A stretch of DNA of 20,384 nt from an uncultured Lachnospiraceae bacterium (lineage in GTDB: Bacteria; Bacillota_A; Clostridia; Lachnospirales; Lachnospiraceae): assembly GCA_910585855.1 (NCBI GenBank), contig CAJUGZ010000039.1, positions 1 through 20,384 of the forward strand, read 5' to 3'. The position numbers and the translations under genes were made by a program. The notes beneath the pieces are model-generated. The model had not been told where the DNA came from, searched no databases, and saw only the letters and a list, made by a program, of their open reading frames with translations. Positions 7,595 through 15,152 of this stretch are shown one piece after another; position 1 is the stretch's first letter, and every line of letters starts with the position of its first letter.

Positions 7595-7780
7595 TTTTCT
7601 GGTCTGGAGTACACAGCCGAAAGCCAAAAGGAGTGCTATGCAGGGTCATCATTTCCCATCGGCACTTAGACGCTGTATTTTAGCGTCTTATGTGTCCACT
7701 ATGAAAATAGGAAATGTTAAGCGAAAGCGGACTCGGAATAGCACTCCTTTTGGCTTTTGGCGTCCTCATCCTCTGTCTAG
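7595..7780 (-). repeat. Structured dispersed repeat R4 (A-type arms, - orientation)
   Basis: Inverted relative to R3. The outer stem (7616-7639 with 7738-7761, containing CCAAAAGGAGTGC) has 23 Watson-Crick pairs and one wobble and is nearly the arm of R1. On the - strand the left loop is CGCTTTCGCTTAA (slightly diverged), the inner stem CATTTCC/GGAAATG and right loop ATGACCCTGC are unchanged, and the apical stem is AGACGCT/AGCGTCT. The left end on the - strand begins CTAG and then has a longer purine-rich run before GGACGCC. The right tail (- strand GGCTGTGTACTCCAGACC) matches R1. It lies about 115 bp upstream of lacL. Confidence 0.9.
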
Positions 7781-7895
7781 AATAGATGGTGTATATTTTT
7801 GGATCAGAAAGTTTTGTCCATTGTTTTTTTAGAGAGAAAATAATAGTATAGAGAAGGTGATGAAAACTAGTTAAAATTGGGAAGGAAGGGAATAA

Positions 7896-9857
7896 ATGGA
7901 AGCAAAAATTCAGTGGTTGGATGATCCAGAAGTTTTTCGGGTGAATCAGATAGCGGCACATAGTGATCATGTATTTTATAGCAGTAAAAATCGGTTTGAA
8001 CAGATTAGAGAAAGAGAGCAGGAAAATGAATGGGCACAGTCTTTAAATGGGAAGTGGCAGTTTTGTTTTTCTAAAAATGCCGGTGAACGTCCGGTAGATT
8101 TTTATCGGGAAGATTTTAACTGCAGTAAATTTGATTCGATAGCTGTTCCTATGCATATTGAATTGGCGGGTTTTGATAAGGTGCATTATATCAATACGAT
8201 GTATCCTTGGGAGGGGCATTTGTTTCGAAGACCTGCTTATAGTTTGGAGGGTTATACGCCGGAGCAGGGAAGTTTTAGTGAGGCGGAGTATAATCCGGTG
8301 GGTTCTTATCGGACGAAATTTGATTTGGAGTCGGGATTGGTTGGGAAACGGGTTGTTATCTGCTTTGAAGGGGTAGAGCAAGCAATGTATGTATGGCTGA
8401 ATGGAGAGTTTGTCGGGTATGCAGAGGACAGTTTTACTGTTTCTGAGTTTGATCTGACGCCTTTTATTCGGGAAAAGGGGAATATACTTGCAGTAGAAGT
8501 ACATAAGAGGAGTACAGCCGCTTTTTTGGAAGATCAGGATTTTTTTCGGTTTTTTGGTATTTTTCGAAATGTGACGTTATATGGAATACCGGAGTGTCAT
8601 CTGGAGGATATATGGGTAAAGCCGGTTCTTTTAGAGGACTGTTCTACGGGGGAAATAGCGGTTGAGTTAAAATGCAGTATAGAACAAGGGATACAGAAGG
8701 ATTTTTATGCAGAATTTGTGTTGACAGATGCGAACGGGGGTGTCTGTTGGGAGAAGAGGCAGGAGTTGGTGCGGCAGACAGAGGAGAAGTGTTTGTGTGA
8801 GGATCGATCGGTGCTGGCTTTTTGTCTGAAGCCGGAGCGGTTGGGACAGGTAGTTTGCTGGGATCATTGGAATCCTTATCTTTATACTTTGCAGGTTACG
8901 ATATTTGATTCGGATGGGAGAGAAGTGGAATATATACCGGTTTCAGTAGGATTTCGCAGGTTGGAGATTCGGGAAAAAGTGATTTTTTTAAATGGAAAAC
9001 GGTTGATCATCAATGGAGTAAACCGGCATGAATGGAATGTATTTCATGGGCGTTGTATCTCTATGCAGGATATGGAATTTGATATGAAGGTGTTGCTGGA
9101 AAATCATATCAATGCGGTAAGAACCAGTCATTATCCAAATCAGATACCATGGTATGCGATGTGTGACAGAAACGGAATTTATCTGATGGCGGAAACCAAT
9201 TTGGAAAGTCATGGTTCTTGGCAGAAAATGGGGGCGATTGAGCCTTCTTGGAATGTACCGGGAAGTCTTGTGCAGTGGCAGGAGGCTGTGTTAGATAGAG
9301 TAAGAAGTAATTTTGAAGCGTTTAAAAATCATCCTTCTATTTTATTTTGGTCTTTGGGGAATGAGTCTTATGCGGGAGATTGTTTGGTAAAGATGAATCA
9401 GTTTTTGAAAGAGAGAGATAGCAGCCGATTGGTACATTATGAGGGTGTGGCAAATCGGAGGGAATATGCGGATCGTATTTCAGATGTGGAAAGCAGGATG
9501 TATGAAACGCCAAAGGGGATAGAGAAGTATTTGAATGAAGATTTGCAGAAGCCATTTTTGTTATGTGAATATATGCATGATATGGGAAATTCACTTGGCG
9601 GGCTGGGGGATTATATGAGGCTGTTGGATTGTTATCAAAGTTATCAGGGCGGATTTATCTGGGATTTTATCGATCAGGCGATTTTTGTAAAGGATGAGAT
9701 AACTGGAGAGAATGTCCTGCGTTATGGGGGAGATTTTGATGACAGACCGTCGGATTATGAATTTTCTGGAAATGGGATTTTATTTGCAGACAGGACAGAA
9801 AAACCGGCATTGCAGGAAGTCAGATATTATTATGGGCGTTATCAAATTAGTCGCTAA
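7896..9857 (+). CDS. lacL: Beta-galactosidase large subunit (GH2, LacL type)
   Basis: Catalytic subunit of a heterodimeric beta-galactosidase that hydrolyses terminal beta-D-galactosides. The 653 residues cover the GH2 sugar-binding domain (about 40-215), the Ig-like domain (about 220-335) and the TIM barrel (about 340-640). The acid/base is E490 in SLGNESYAG and the nucleophile E558 in LLCEYMHDMGNSLGG. The start WLDDPEVFRVNQIAAHSDH and the end PALQEVRYYYG match where LacL proteins of lactobacilli begin and end, so this is not a truncated LacZ. GGAAGGAAGGG precedes the ATG. The last residues (RYQISR) run into the TAA at the edge of R5. It needs LacM for a complete enzyme. Confidence 0.93.
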   Translation: MEAKIQWLDDPEVFRVNQIAAHSDHVFYSSKNRFEQIREREQENEWAQSLNGKWQFCFSKNAGERPVDFYREDFNCSKFDSIAVPMHIELAGFDKVHYINTMYPWEGHLFRRPAYSLEGYTPEQGSFSEAEYNPVGSYRTKFDLESGLVGKRVVICFEGVEQAMYVWLNGEFVGYAEDSFTVSEFDLTPFIREKGNILAVEVHKRSTAAFLEDQDFFRFFGIFRNVTLYGIPECHLEDIWVKPVLLEDCSTGEIAVELKCSIEQGIQKDFYAEFVLTDANGGVCWEKRQELVRQTEEKCLCEDRSVLAFCLKPERLGQVVCWDHWNPYLYTLQVTIFDSDGREVEYIPVSVGFRRLEIREKVIFLNGKRLIINGVNRHEWNVFHGRCISMQDMEFDMKVLLENHINAVRTSHYPNQIPWYAMCDRNGIYLMAETNLESHGSWQKMGAIEPSWNVPGSLVQWQEAVLDRVRSNFEAFKNHPSILFWSLGNESYAGDCLVKMNQFLKERDSSRLVHYEGVANRREYADRISDVESRMYETPKGIEKYLNEDLQKPFLLCEYMHDMGNSLGGLGDYMRLLDCYQSYQGGFIWDFIDQAIFVKDEITGENVLRYGGDFDDRPSDYEFSGNGILFADRTEKPALQEVRYYYGRYQISR

Positions 9858-10070
9858 GGGGACGCTGAAAGCCAAATGAAATTCGATTTCGAGTCCGCTT
9901 GCGCTTAGCATTTCCTATTTTTATAGCGGACACATAAGGCACGAAAACACAGCAATATCATGCTTAAGTGCCGATGGGAAATGATGACCCTGCATCGAAC
10001 TCCATTTGGCTTTCGGCTGTGTGTTTCAGAAGGCAGTGTTTGTGGTTGTTAGAGTTTGTTTAGTATCTTG
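9855..10070 (+). repeat. Structured dispersed repeat R5 between lacL and lacM (+ orientation)
   Basis: It starts at the lacL stop (TAA then GGGGACGC). The outer stem (9864-9887 with 9994-10017) has 21 of 24 pairs plus a wobble, with its own arm sequence (CCAAATGAAATTCGAT). The left loop with CGCTTGCGCTTAG, the inner stem CATTTCC/GGAAATG and the right loop ATGACCCTGC are kept; the apical hairpin is the most decayed (AAGGCAC against ATGCTT). The tail GAAGGCAGTGTTTGTGG resembles that of R1b. It separates two genes that directly overlap in lactobacilli. Confidence 0.88.
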
Positions 10071-10119
10071 AATATAAAAAATATGGAATAGAATTTTAAG
10101 GTTTGGAGGAATTTGGAGG

Positions 10120-11133
10120 ATGGAGAAGAAGGAAGAATTATATAGATTACGTGTGGTGTATGGGGATGTGACGTTGGGGGTGCATGGGATTTCGGATTCT
10201 GGAAAATCGTTTGATTATATTTGGTCGTATAGCCGGGGCGGGCTGGAATCTTTGGTAATGGATGGAAAGGAGTGGCTTTATCGAGAGCCGCATCCTACTT
10301 TTTGGCGGGCATTGACGGATAATGACAGGGGAAGTGGGTTTCATCTGCGTTCTGGGATGTGGATGGCGGCTGATCTGTTTCAAAGGTGCAAAGAGATTCG
10401 GGTAAAGGTGGATGATAGGGAGATTGAGCTGCCGATTGCACCGGAGAATAACCGCTATGGTACAGAGCAGTGGGCAGAACAGTTAGAGATTTGTTTTATT
10501 TATCAAACAATTACTGTGCCTGCTACAGAAGTAGAGATAAGCTATCGAATTGATATAACAGGACAGATGCGGGTGGATGTTCATTATTATGGAAAGCGGG
10601 GGCTGCCGGAACTTCCTGTGTTTGGGATGCGGTTTCAGATGCCTACAAAGGCAGTTTTTTATCGTTATTATGGCTTATCAGGTGAAACTTATCCAGATCG
10701 GATGGCAGGCGGGAGGTTAGGAATTTATACCATAAATGGGCTGCCTGTAACGCCTTATCTTGTGCCGCAGGACTGCAACGTTCATATGAATACGCAGTGG
10801 CTGGAAGTGTATCGAAATACAGTAAAAAGTAATAAAAGAGAGAAGGATACATTGTTTGGGATACGATTTTCGGCTTTGGAAGATACATTTGCTTTTTCTT
10901 GTATTCCTTATACAGCAGAGGAACTGGAAAATGCAACACATCAGGAAGAACTGCCTTTGGCAAGACGGACGGTTGTTTCGATTTTAGGGGCTGTTCGGGG
11001 AGTTGGCGGTATCAATAGCTGGGGAGCAGATGTAGAGGAAGCCTATCATATTTCAGGAGAACAGGATATTCAGTTTTCTTTTTTGATTTGTGCAGCAGAA
11101 AAGATAAAACGTGGTAGTATTTTATTGGATTAA
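10120..11133 (+). CDS. lacM: Beta-galactosidase small subunit (LacM type)
   Basis: The 337-residue protein corresponds to the C-terminal beta-sandwich (Bgal_small_N) of LacZ, encoded as a separate subunit as in LacL/LacM enzymes. Characteristic segments are YGDVTLGVHG near the N-terminus, PTFWRALTDNDRG, GLPELPVFGMRF, YYGLSGETYPDR, NVHMNTQWLEVYR and AVRGVGGINSWGADV. W301 in the last segment corresponds to the active-site W999 of E. coli LacZ, so this subunit completes the galactose site. Two GGAGG motifs precede the ATG: the one at 10105-10109 has suitable spacing, while the one touching the start does not. It lies 262 bp after lacL with R5 between, and 13 bp before the arabinofuranosidase. 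Confidence 0.93.
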   Translation: MEKKEELYRLRVVYGDVTLGVHGISDSGKSFDYIWSYSRGGLESLVMDGKEWLYREPHPTFWRALTDNDRGSGFHLRSGMWMAADLFQRCKEIRVKVDDREIELPIAPENNRYGTEQWAEQLEICFIYQTITVPATEVEISYRIDITGQMRVDVHYYGKRGLPELPVFGMRFQMPTKAVFYRYYGLSGETYPDRMAGGRLGIYTINGLPVTPYLVPQDCNVHMNTQWLEVYRNTVKSNKREKDTLFGIRFSALEDTFAFSCIPYTAEELENATHQEELPLARRTVVSILGAVRGVGGINSWGADVEEAYHISGEQDIQFSFLICAAEKIKRGSILLD

Positions 11134-11146
11134 AAGGAGAAAATTT

Positions 11147-12622
11147 ATGTCAAATATTTATGTAAATGCAAGAAAAAAACTTGGAACAATTAATAGAGAG
11201 ATTTACGGGCAGTTTTCGGAACATTTGGGAAGATGTATTTATGGTGGAATTTATGTAGGAGAAAATAACAAGATTTCCAATAAAAACGGGATGCGGACAG
11301 ATGTGGTTGAGGCGTTAAAAAATATTCATGTGCCGGTACTTCGCTGGCCGGGCGGGTGTTTTGCGGATGAATATCACTGGAAAGATGGGATTGGATCAAA
11401 GGAAAAGCGGAAGAAAATGATTAATACGCATTGGGGTGGGACAGTAGAAGATAATAGTTTTGGTACACATGAATTTATGGAGTTATGTCGGCAGTTGGGG
11501 TGTAAAGCCTATATTAATGGAAATGTGGGGAGCGGAACGGTACAGGAAATGTCAGAATGGGTGGAATATATGACATTTGAAGGAACTTCTCCTATGGCAG
11601 ATTTAAGAAGGGAGAACGGACGGGAAGAAGCATGGAGAATAGATTATTTTGGAGTAGGAAATGAAAATTGGGGCTGCGGCGGCAATATGCGGGCAGAGTA
11701 TTATGCCGATGAGTATAGAAGGTATCAGATCTATGTAAGAAATTACGGAACAAAGATTCAAAAGATTGCCTGTGGTGCAAATGCAGGGGATTATAATTGG
11801 ACCAGAAAAGTTATGGAGATTGCAGGAAACTATATGGATGGGTTATCCCTGCACTATTATACACTTCCAAATGAAAATTGGGAAGAAAAAGGGAGTGCAA
11901 CACAGTTTGAAAAAGAAGATTATTATCGGACATTAAAAAAGACATATTATATGGAAGAGTTGATTCAGCGGCATGGCGGAATTATGGATTCTTATGATCC
12001 TAAAAAACGTGTGGGACTGATGATTGATGAGTGGGGGACATGGTATGACGTAGAACCGGGAACGAATCCAGGGTTTTTATACCAGCAGAATACAATGCGG
12101 GATGCTATGGTGGCAGCGATTAATTTGAATATTTTTAATCGGCATTGTGACAGAGTAAAGATGGCAAATATTGCTCAGATGGTAAATGTTTTGCAGGCTA
12201 TGATTTTGACAGAAGGAGATCAGATGGTACTGACACCGACCTATTATGTTTTTGATTTATATCAGTGTCATCAGGGGGCAGAATTATTAGAGAGCAGTAT
12301 AGATTGTAAGGAGATTGAAACAGAGAAAGGAGCAATTCCTGAAATCACACAGAGTGCTTCTATAGATAAAAACGGATTGGTACATTTGACAGCAGCAAAT
12401 CTTTCGGCGGAGCAAAGCAGCCAGTTAAGGGTTCATTTTGGAGAAGATCAGCCAAAAGATCTGCATGTAGAGATGCTGCAGGGGGAGATTCACGATAAAA
12501 ATACATTTGAAAATCCTAATTGTGTAAAGAAAACAGTATTTGAAAAAAGTAGGGTGGAGGGAAATTTGGTGGAATTGGAACTGCCGCCTTGCAGTATAAT
12601 CTGTTTGGAATGTTCTTTGTAA
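11147..12622 (+). CDS. abfA: Alpha-L-arabinofuranosidase, GH51
   Basis: Hydrolase that removes terminal alpha-L-arabinofuranosyl groups from arabinan, arabinoxylan or arabinogalactan fragments. The 491-residue protein has the usual length for intracellular GH51 enzymes and no signal peptide. It begins with GTINREIYGQFSEHLGRCIYGGIYVGE and contains VLRWPGGCFADEYHW. The acid/base is E173 in GVGNENWGCGG and the nucleophile E295 in MIDEWGTWYD. A C-terminal beta-domain follows (about 390-491). The start at 11147 follows AAAGGAG with normal spacing; a longer upstream frame overlaps lacM and lacks support. The 13-bp gap suggests cotranscription with lacM, so both exo-enzymes probably act on the same imported plant oligosaccharides. 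Confidence 0.93.
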   Translation: MSNIYVNARKKLGTINREIYGQFSEHLGRCIYGGIYVGENNKISNKNGMRTDVVEALKNIHVPVLRWPGGCFADEYHWKDGIGSKEKRKKMINTHWGGTVEDNSFGTHEFMELCRQLGCKAYINGNVGSGTVQEMSEWVEYMTFEGTSPMADLRRENGREEAWRIDYFGVGNENWGCGGNMRAEYYADEYRRYQIYVRNYGTKIQKIACGANAGDYNWTRKVMEIAGNYMDGLSLHYYTLPNENWEEKGSATQFEKEDYYRTLKKTYYMEELIQRHGGIMDSYDPKKRVGLMIDEWGTWYDVEPGTNPGFLYQQNTMRDAMVAAINLNIFNRHCDRVKMANIAQMVNVLQAMILTEGDQMVLTPTYYVFDLYQCHQGAELLESSIDCKEIETEKGAIPEITQSASIDKNGLVHLTAANLSAEQSSQLRVHFGEDQPKDLHVEMLQGEIHDKNTFENPNCVKKTVFEKSRVEGNLVELELPPCSIICLECSL

Positions 12623-12642
12623 ATGGTGGCTTTGTATATATT

Positions 12643-13222
12643 TTATTTAAGTTTAGTTATGGTTTGATTTTCGATTTTTAGAATTCTGTCTGCAATTTGT
12701 AAGGTAGATGGTTTATGGGTAATAAGTAAAATACATTTTCCCTCTTTCTTTTGTTCTAGTATTGCAGTTAGGACTTTTTCTTCTGATTTGGTGTCTAATG
12801 CGGCTGTCGGTTCGTCAAGGATTAAAATGGGTGCATTTTTTAAAAAAGCTCGTGCAAGAGATATTTTTTGTCTTTGACCTCCAGACAGAGAAACTCCGTT
12901 TTCTTCTGCATTACGATAAAGAAATATCAGAAATAGCTGCCTGCTGCATAACAGAGAAAATATCTTCTTTTGTACTGTTTAGATTGCCATATTGTATATT
13001 TTCGTATACGGAAGTAAAAAATAGATTGTTGTGTTTCGGCGAAACAGAAATATGTTCTCTTAGGATAGAAAGAGGGATTTCTTTGCAGTCAATGCCGCCA
13101 ACAGATATAGTTTCTTGATGGTCTGTTATCTGTAAAAGTGCTTTATATAGTGAGGATTGGATTCTTTTATAGGAAAGTGCATGGGTACTATAATTGAGGA
13201 ATGTATGAGCAGTGTTTTGCAT
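12643..13222 (-). pseudogene. Decayed ABC-transporter ATPase domain
   Basis: Two pieces of one ATP-binding domain lie in different frames. The N-terminal piece (13222 down to about 12911) has SSLYKALLQITDH...ISVGGIDCKEIPLSILREHISVSPKHNNLFFTSVYENI, as in the ABC exporters of the LagD/MsbA type. The Walker A glycines and lysine before SSLYKALL are lost. The frame stops after SDISLS, about 15 residues are missing, and a second frame continues with EENGVSLSGGQRQKISLARAF, the Walker B ILILDEPTAALD and the switch histidine in LLITHKP, ending at 12643. No membrane domain is present. Lost Walker A, a frameshift or deletion and a missing N-terminus mark it as non-functional. It converges on the arabinofuranosidase gene. 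Confidence 0.85.
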
Positions 13223-13390
13223 GTATATAATAAAGTATCAAAAATAAAAAAACATTTGAATATAAAGCTTTTTACCATAGATAGATTTTGCCAAAGGTAG
13301 AAATTCTTGAGGACTATGGAATAGTTCCGACGGATTTAAGAATTGTAAAATTAAAAATAAAGTGAACTTTTTTGATAAAAATTAGAACGG

Positions 13391-13426
13391 AAAAGCCAGT
13401 GTAAGAATACACCGGCTTTTTGTCTT
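13391..13426. terminator. Bidirectional intrinsic terminator
   Basis: AAAAGCC-A-GTGTA pairs with TACAC-C-GGCTTTT around AGAA, with one A/C mismatch. T-runs follow on both strands (TTTTTGTCTTTT on +, TTTTCC on -). On the - strand it lies about 55 bases after the repeat-protein gene and probably ends that transcript. The rest of 13223-13475 is A/T-rich with no gene seen. Confidence 0.8.
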
Positions 13427-13475
13427 TTAATATAATTCCTATAAGCTCATTTCCTTATAAAAGTTTTCATAAAGT

Positions 13476-14393
13476 TTAATGGCATCCGCCTCCGTGGTGT
13501 CTGCTATGGTGACCATAACTAGATGTAGTAGTTCCGGTATAGGTATTGCTTTGTGTAGTAGAGCGTGGAATAGCAACAGTTATATAACAATTATCGCAGA
13601 TACCATCTCCGTTTGTATCAATATGAGAGCAGGATGCGTAGTGATGGTTTGCATGATAGGAATGGCAGTTATTGCAGATGCCATATCCATTTATGTCTGG
13701 ATAATTGCAGTTAGAAGAGTGATGATAAGAACCACCTACAAAGCAGTTGTCACAGATTCCATCCCCGTTTGCATCAATATAAGTACAACTAGAAGAGTGA
13801 TGATGTGTATTGCTGATATAACAGTTATCACAGATACCATCTTCATTTGCATCTACATAAATACAGTTTACGGAATGGTAATAAGAGCCTCCAATTAAGC
13901 AGTTATCACAAATTCCATCCCCGTTTGCATCGATGTAATGGCAGCCTGAGTTGTGATGTGTAGAAGAACCAGTATGGCAGTTGTCACAGATCCCATCCCC
14001 GTTTGAATCGATATATCTGCAGTTTGCAGAGTGGGAATAGGAAACGCTGATATGGCAGTTATCGCAGATACCATTGCCGTCAGCATCGACATAGACACAA
14101 TCGGCCGAGTGATAATATCCGGTGACAGTATGGCAGTTGTCACAGATTCCATCTCCATCAATATCTGTATAAATACAATTTGTTGCATGTGCATAAGAAC
14201 CATTTGCTTGGCAAGTATCACAAATCCCATCTCCATTTGCATCTACATAAACACAATCTACAGAATGATAGCTGTAGATACTGGCATTATTTGTATCGGT
14301 AGAAGCAGGAGCGGCTGCAAGTATATTTGCAGTATTGATACTTGCCATACATAGTAATGCAGCAGTAAAAACACTAGTGATTAATTTTTTCAT
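13476..14393 (-). CDS. Secreted protein with nine Cys/His-rich DxNGDG repeats
   Basis: Unrecognised 305-residue protein. It begins with a clear signal peptide (MKKLITSVFTAALLCMA...ANILAAAPA, cleavage likely around residues 27-30). Residues 43-276 are nine tandem 26-residue units of the pattern H-S-x-x-C-x-Y-x-D-x-N-G-D-G-I-C-D-N-C followed by a variable Gly/Ser/His stretch. The D-x-N-G-D-G part resembles dockerin and thrombospondin-type-3 calcium loops, though the acidic 12th position of an EF-hand is absent. The three Cys plus His per unit could form disulfides or bind metal. Unit 8 is degenerate (NGYGICNNC). The tail is His/Gly-rich (HHSRHHGGGCH). The start at 14393 is chosen because GGAGG lies seven bases before it; a longer start at 14408 overlaps that site. 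The nearest likely partner is the divergent ECF sigma/anti-sigma pair. Confidence 0.85.
   Translation of the reverse strand: MKKLITSVFTAALLCMASINTANILAAAPASTDTNNASIYSYHSVDCVYVDANGDGICDTCQANGSYAHATNCIYTDIDGDGICDNCHTVTGYYHSADCVYVDADGNGICDNCHISVSYSHSANCRYIDSNGDGICDNCHTGSSTHHNSGCHYIDANGDGICDNCLIGGSYYHSVNCIYVDANEDGICDNCYISNTHHHSSSCTYIDANGDGICDNCFVGGSYHHSSNCNYPDINGYGICNNCHSYHANHHYASCSHIDTNGDGICDNCYITVAIPRSTTQSNTYTGTTTSSYGHHSRHHGGGCH
13566..14267 (-). repeat. Nine tandem 78-bp coding repeats
   Basis: Nine in-frame units of 78 bp encode the 26-residue repeats of the secreted protein. The segment for GDGICDNC is the best conserved, whereas the linker part varies. Such arrays often change copy number by slippage or recombination between units. 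Confidence 0.9.
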
Positions 14394-14452
14394 GTTGGTT
14401 TCCTCCATTTTGATAGGTAATTAACAATACAATAGTTTCTATTAGTAGTAAT

Positions 14453-14461
14453 ATTATAACA
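14453..14461 (-). promoter_or_regulatory. Likely extended -10 promoter of the repeat-protein gene
   Basis: The - strand reads TGTTATAAT, a perfect TATAAT with the TGn extension. The predicted start is around 14446, about 50 bases before the ATG at 14393. No strong -35 is seen, as is usual for extended -10 promoters. The sequence is A/T-rich, so chance matches are possible. Confidence 0.5.
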
Positions 14462-14546
14462 TATTATGGAAAAAAGTATAGTGTTTTTTCTATAATTTAT
14501 AAAAAAGTTTTATTCTATACTATTATAAAATTATTCGGAATATTTC

Positions 14547-14573
14547 TGTAACCTTTTTTAAAATTTTTTCATC
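14547..14573 (+). promoter_or_regulatory. Likely ECF-type promoter, probably autoregulatory
   Basis: TGTAACC (14547-14553), a 16-base T-rich spacer and CATC (14570-14573) match the usual ECF pattern of an AAC-containing -35 and a CGTC/CATC-like -10. It lies about 100 bases upstream of the sigma gene, and many ECF factors transcribe their own operon. The pattern is seen; recognition by this sigma factor is inferred. Just downstream an A/T-only hairpin (AAAATAAA ... TTTATTTT, 14583-14608) may be incidental. Confidence 0.55.
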
Positions 14574-14672
14574 TAATTAGTGTAAAATAAAATCGATCGG
14601 TTTATTTTTATTTAAGAAAAAATTGATTCGGGTAAAACTGAATAAAAGGGAAAAACAGAGAGGAAACAGAAA

Positions 14673-15152
14673 ATGAAGAAAGAGCAATTTACAACAGAAG
14701 TACTGGCAGCAGAAAAAAGCCTGTACCATGTTGCAAAATCGATTCTAGGCAGCGATGAGGATTGTGCAGATGCCATGCAGAATGCGGTTATGATTGCATT
14801 TACCAAATTGGATACGCTGAAAGAAGATGCATTTTTTAAAACATGGCTTACCAGAATTTTAATCAATGAGGCTTATCAGATTGTACGAAAGAGAAAGGAA
14901 CAAGTATCTTGGGAAGAGTATATGGAAACACAGCCTTCAGAAGAAGCCGGACAGTATTCGGAGATATATGATGCAGTTATGAAATTGGATAAAATCTATA
15001 GAATTCCGTTTGTTTTGCATTATGTGGAAGGATTTTCTATCCAAGAAATTAGTCAGATGCTTACGATTTCTGCAGGTACAGTAAAAACCAGACTTTGCAG
15101 AAGTCGAAATATGATGAGAGAGGTATTGAAGGGAGAGTATGGTTATGAGTAG
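14673..15152 (+). CDS. ECF-type RNA polymerase sigma factor
   Basis: The 159-residue protein has sigma region 2 (about 8-75: DCADAMQNAVMIAFTKLDTLKEDAFFKTWLTRILINEAY) and sigma region 4 (about 98-155: KLDKIYRIPFVLHYVEGFSIQEISQMLTISAGTVKTRLCRSRNMMREVL, with the helix-turn-helix and the TVKTRL recognition helix). There is no region 1 or 3, as expected for ECF factors. The ATG at 14673 follows AGAGAGGAAA. It overlaps the anti-sigma gene by eight bases, so translation is coupled. The regulon is unknown; the adjoining TGTAACC promoter is the obvious first target. The sensed signal cannot be inferred. Confidence 0.92.
   Translation: MKKEQFTTEVLAAEKSLYHVAKSILGSDEDCADAMQNAVMIAFTKLDTLKEDAFFKTWLTRILINEAYQIVRKRKEQVSWEEYMETQPSEEAGQYSEIYDAVMKLDKIYRIPFVLHYVEGFSIQEISQMLTISAGTVKTRLCRSRNMMREVLKGEYGYE

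Noticed and set aside
7512..7832. Short + frame of 106 codons across R4
   Set aside because: Same repeat-derived peptide as over R2; the non-repeat part looks like translated A/T-rich spacer.
2902..10070. CRISPR array or integron attC array
   Set aside because: Units are kilobases apart, in both orientations, without spacers or integrase. Unlike attC sites, the conserved part here is internal and the outer arms vary.
7896..11133. lacZ disrupted into two pieces by insertion of R5
   Set aside because: The two products match the normal ends of LacL and LacM subunits, lacM has its own ribosome site and start, and no catalytic segment is missing. It is a natural two-subunit enzyme with a repeat in the gap.
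13566..14267. Open frames on the + strand and second - frame across the repeat-protein gene
   Set aside because: They arise because a 78-bp in-frame repeat without stops keeps other frames open too; only the - frame given has a signal peptide and ribosome site.
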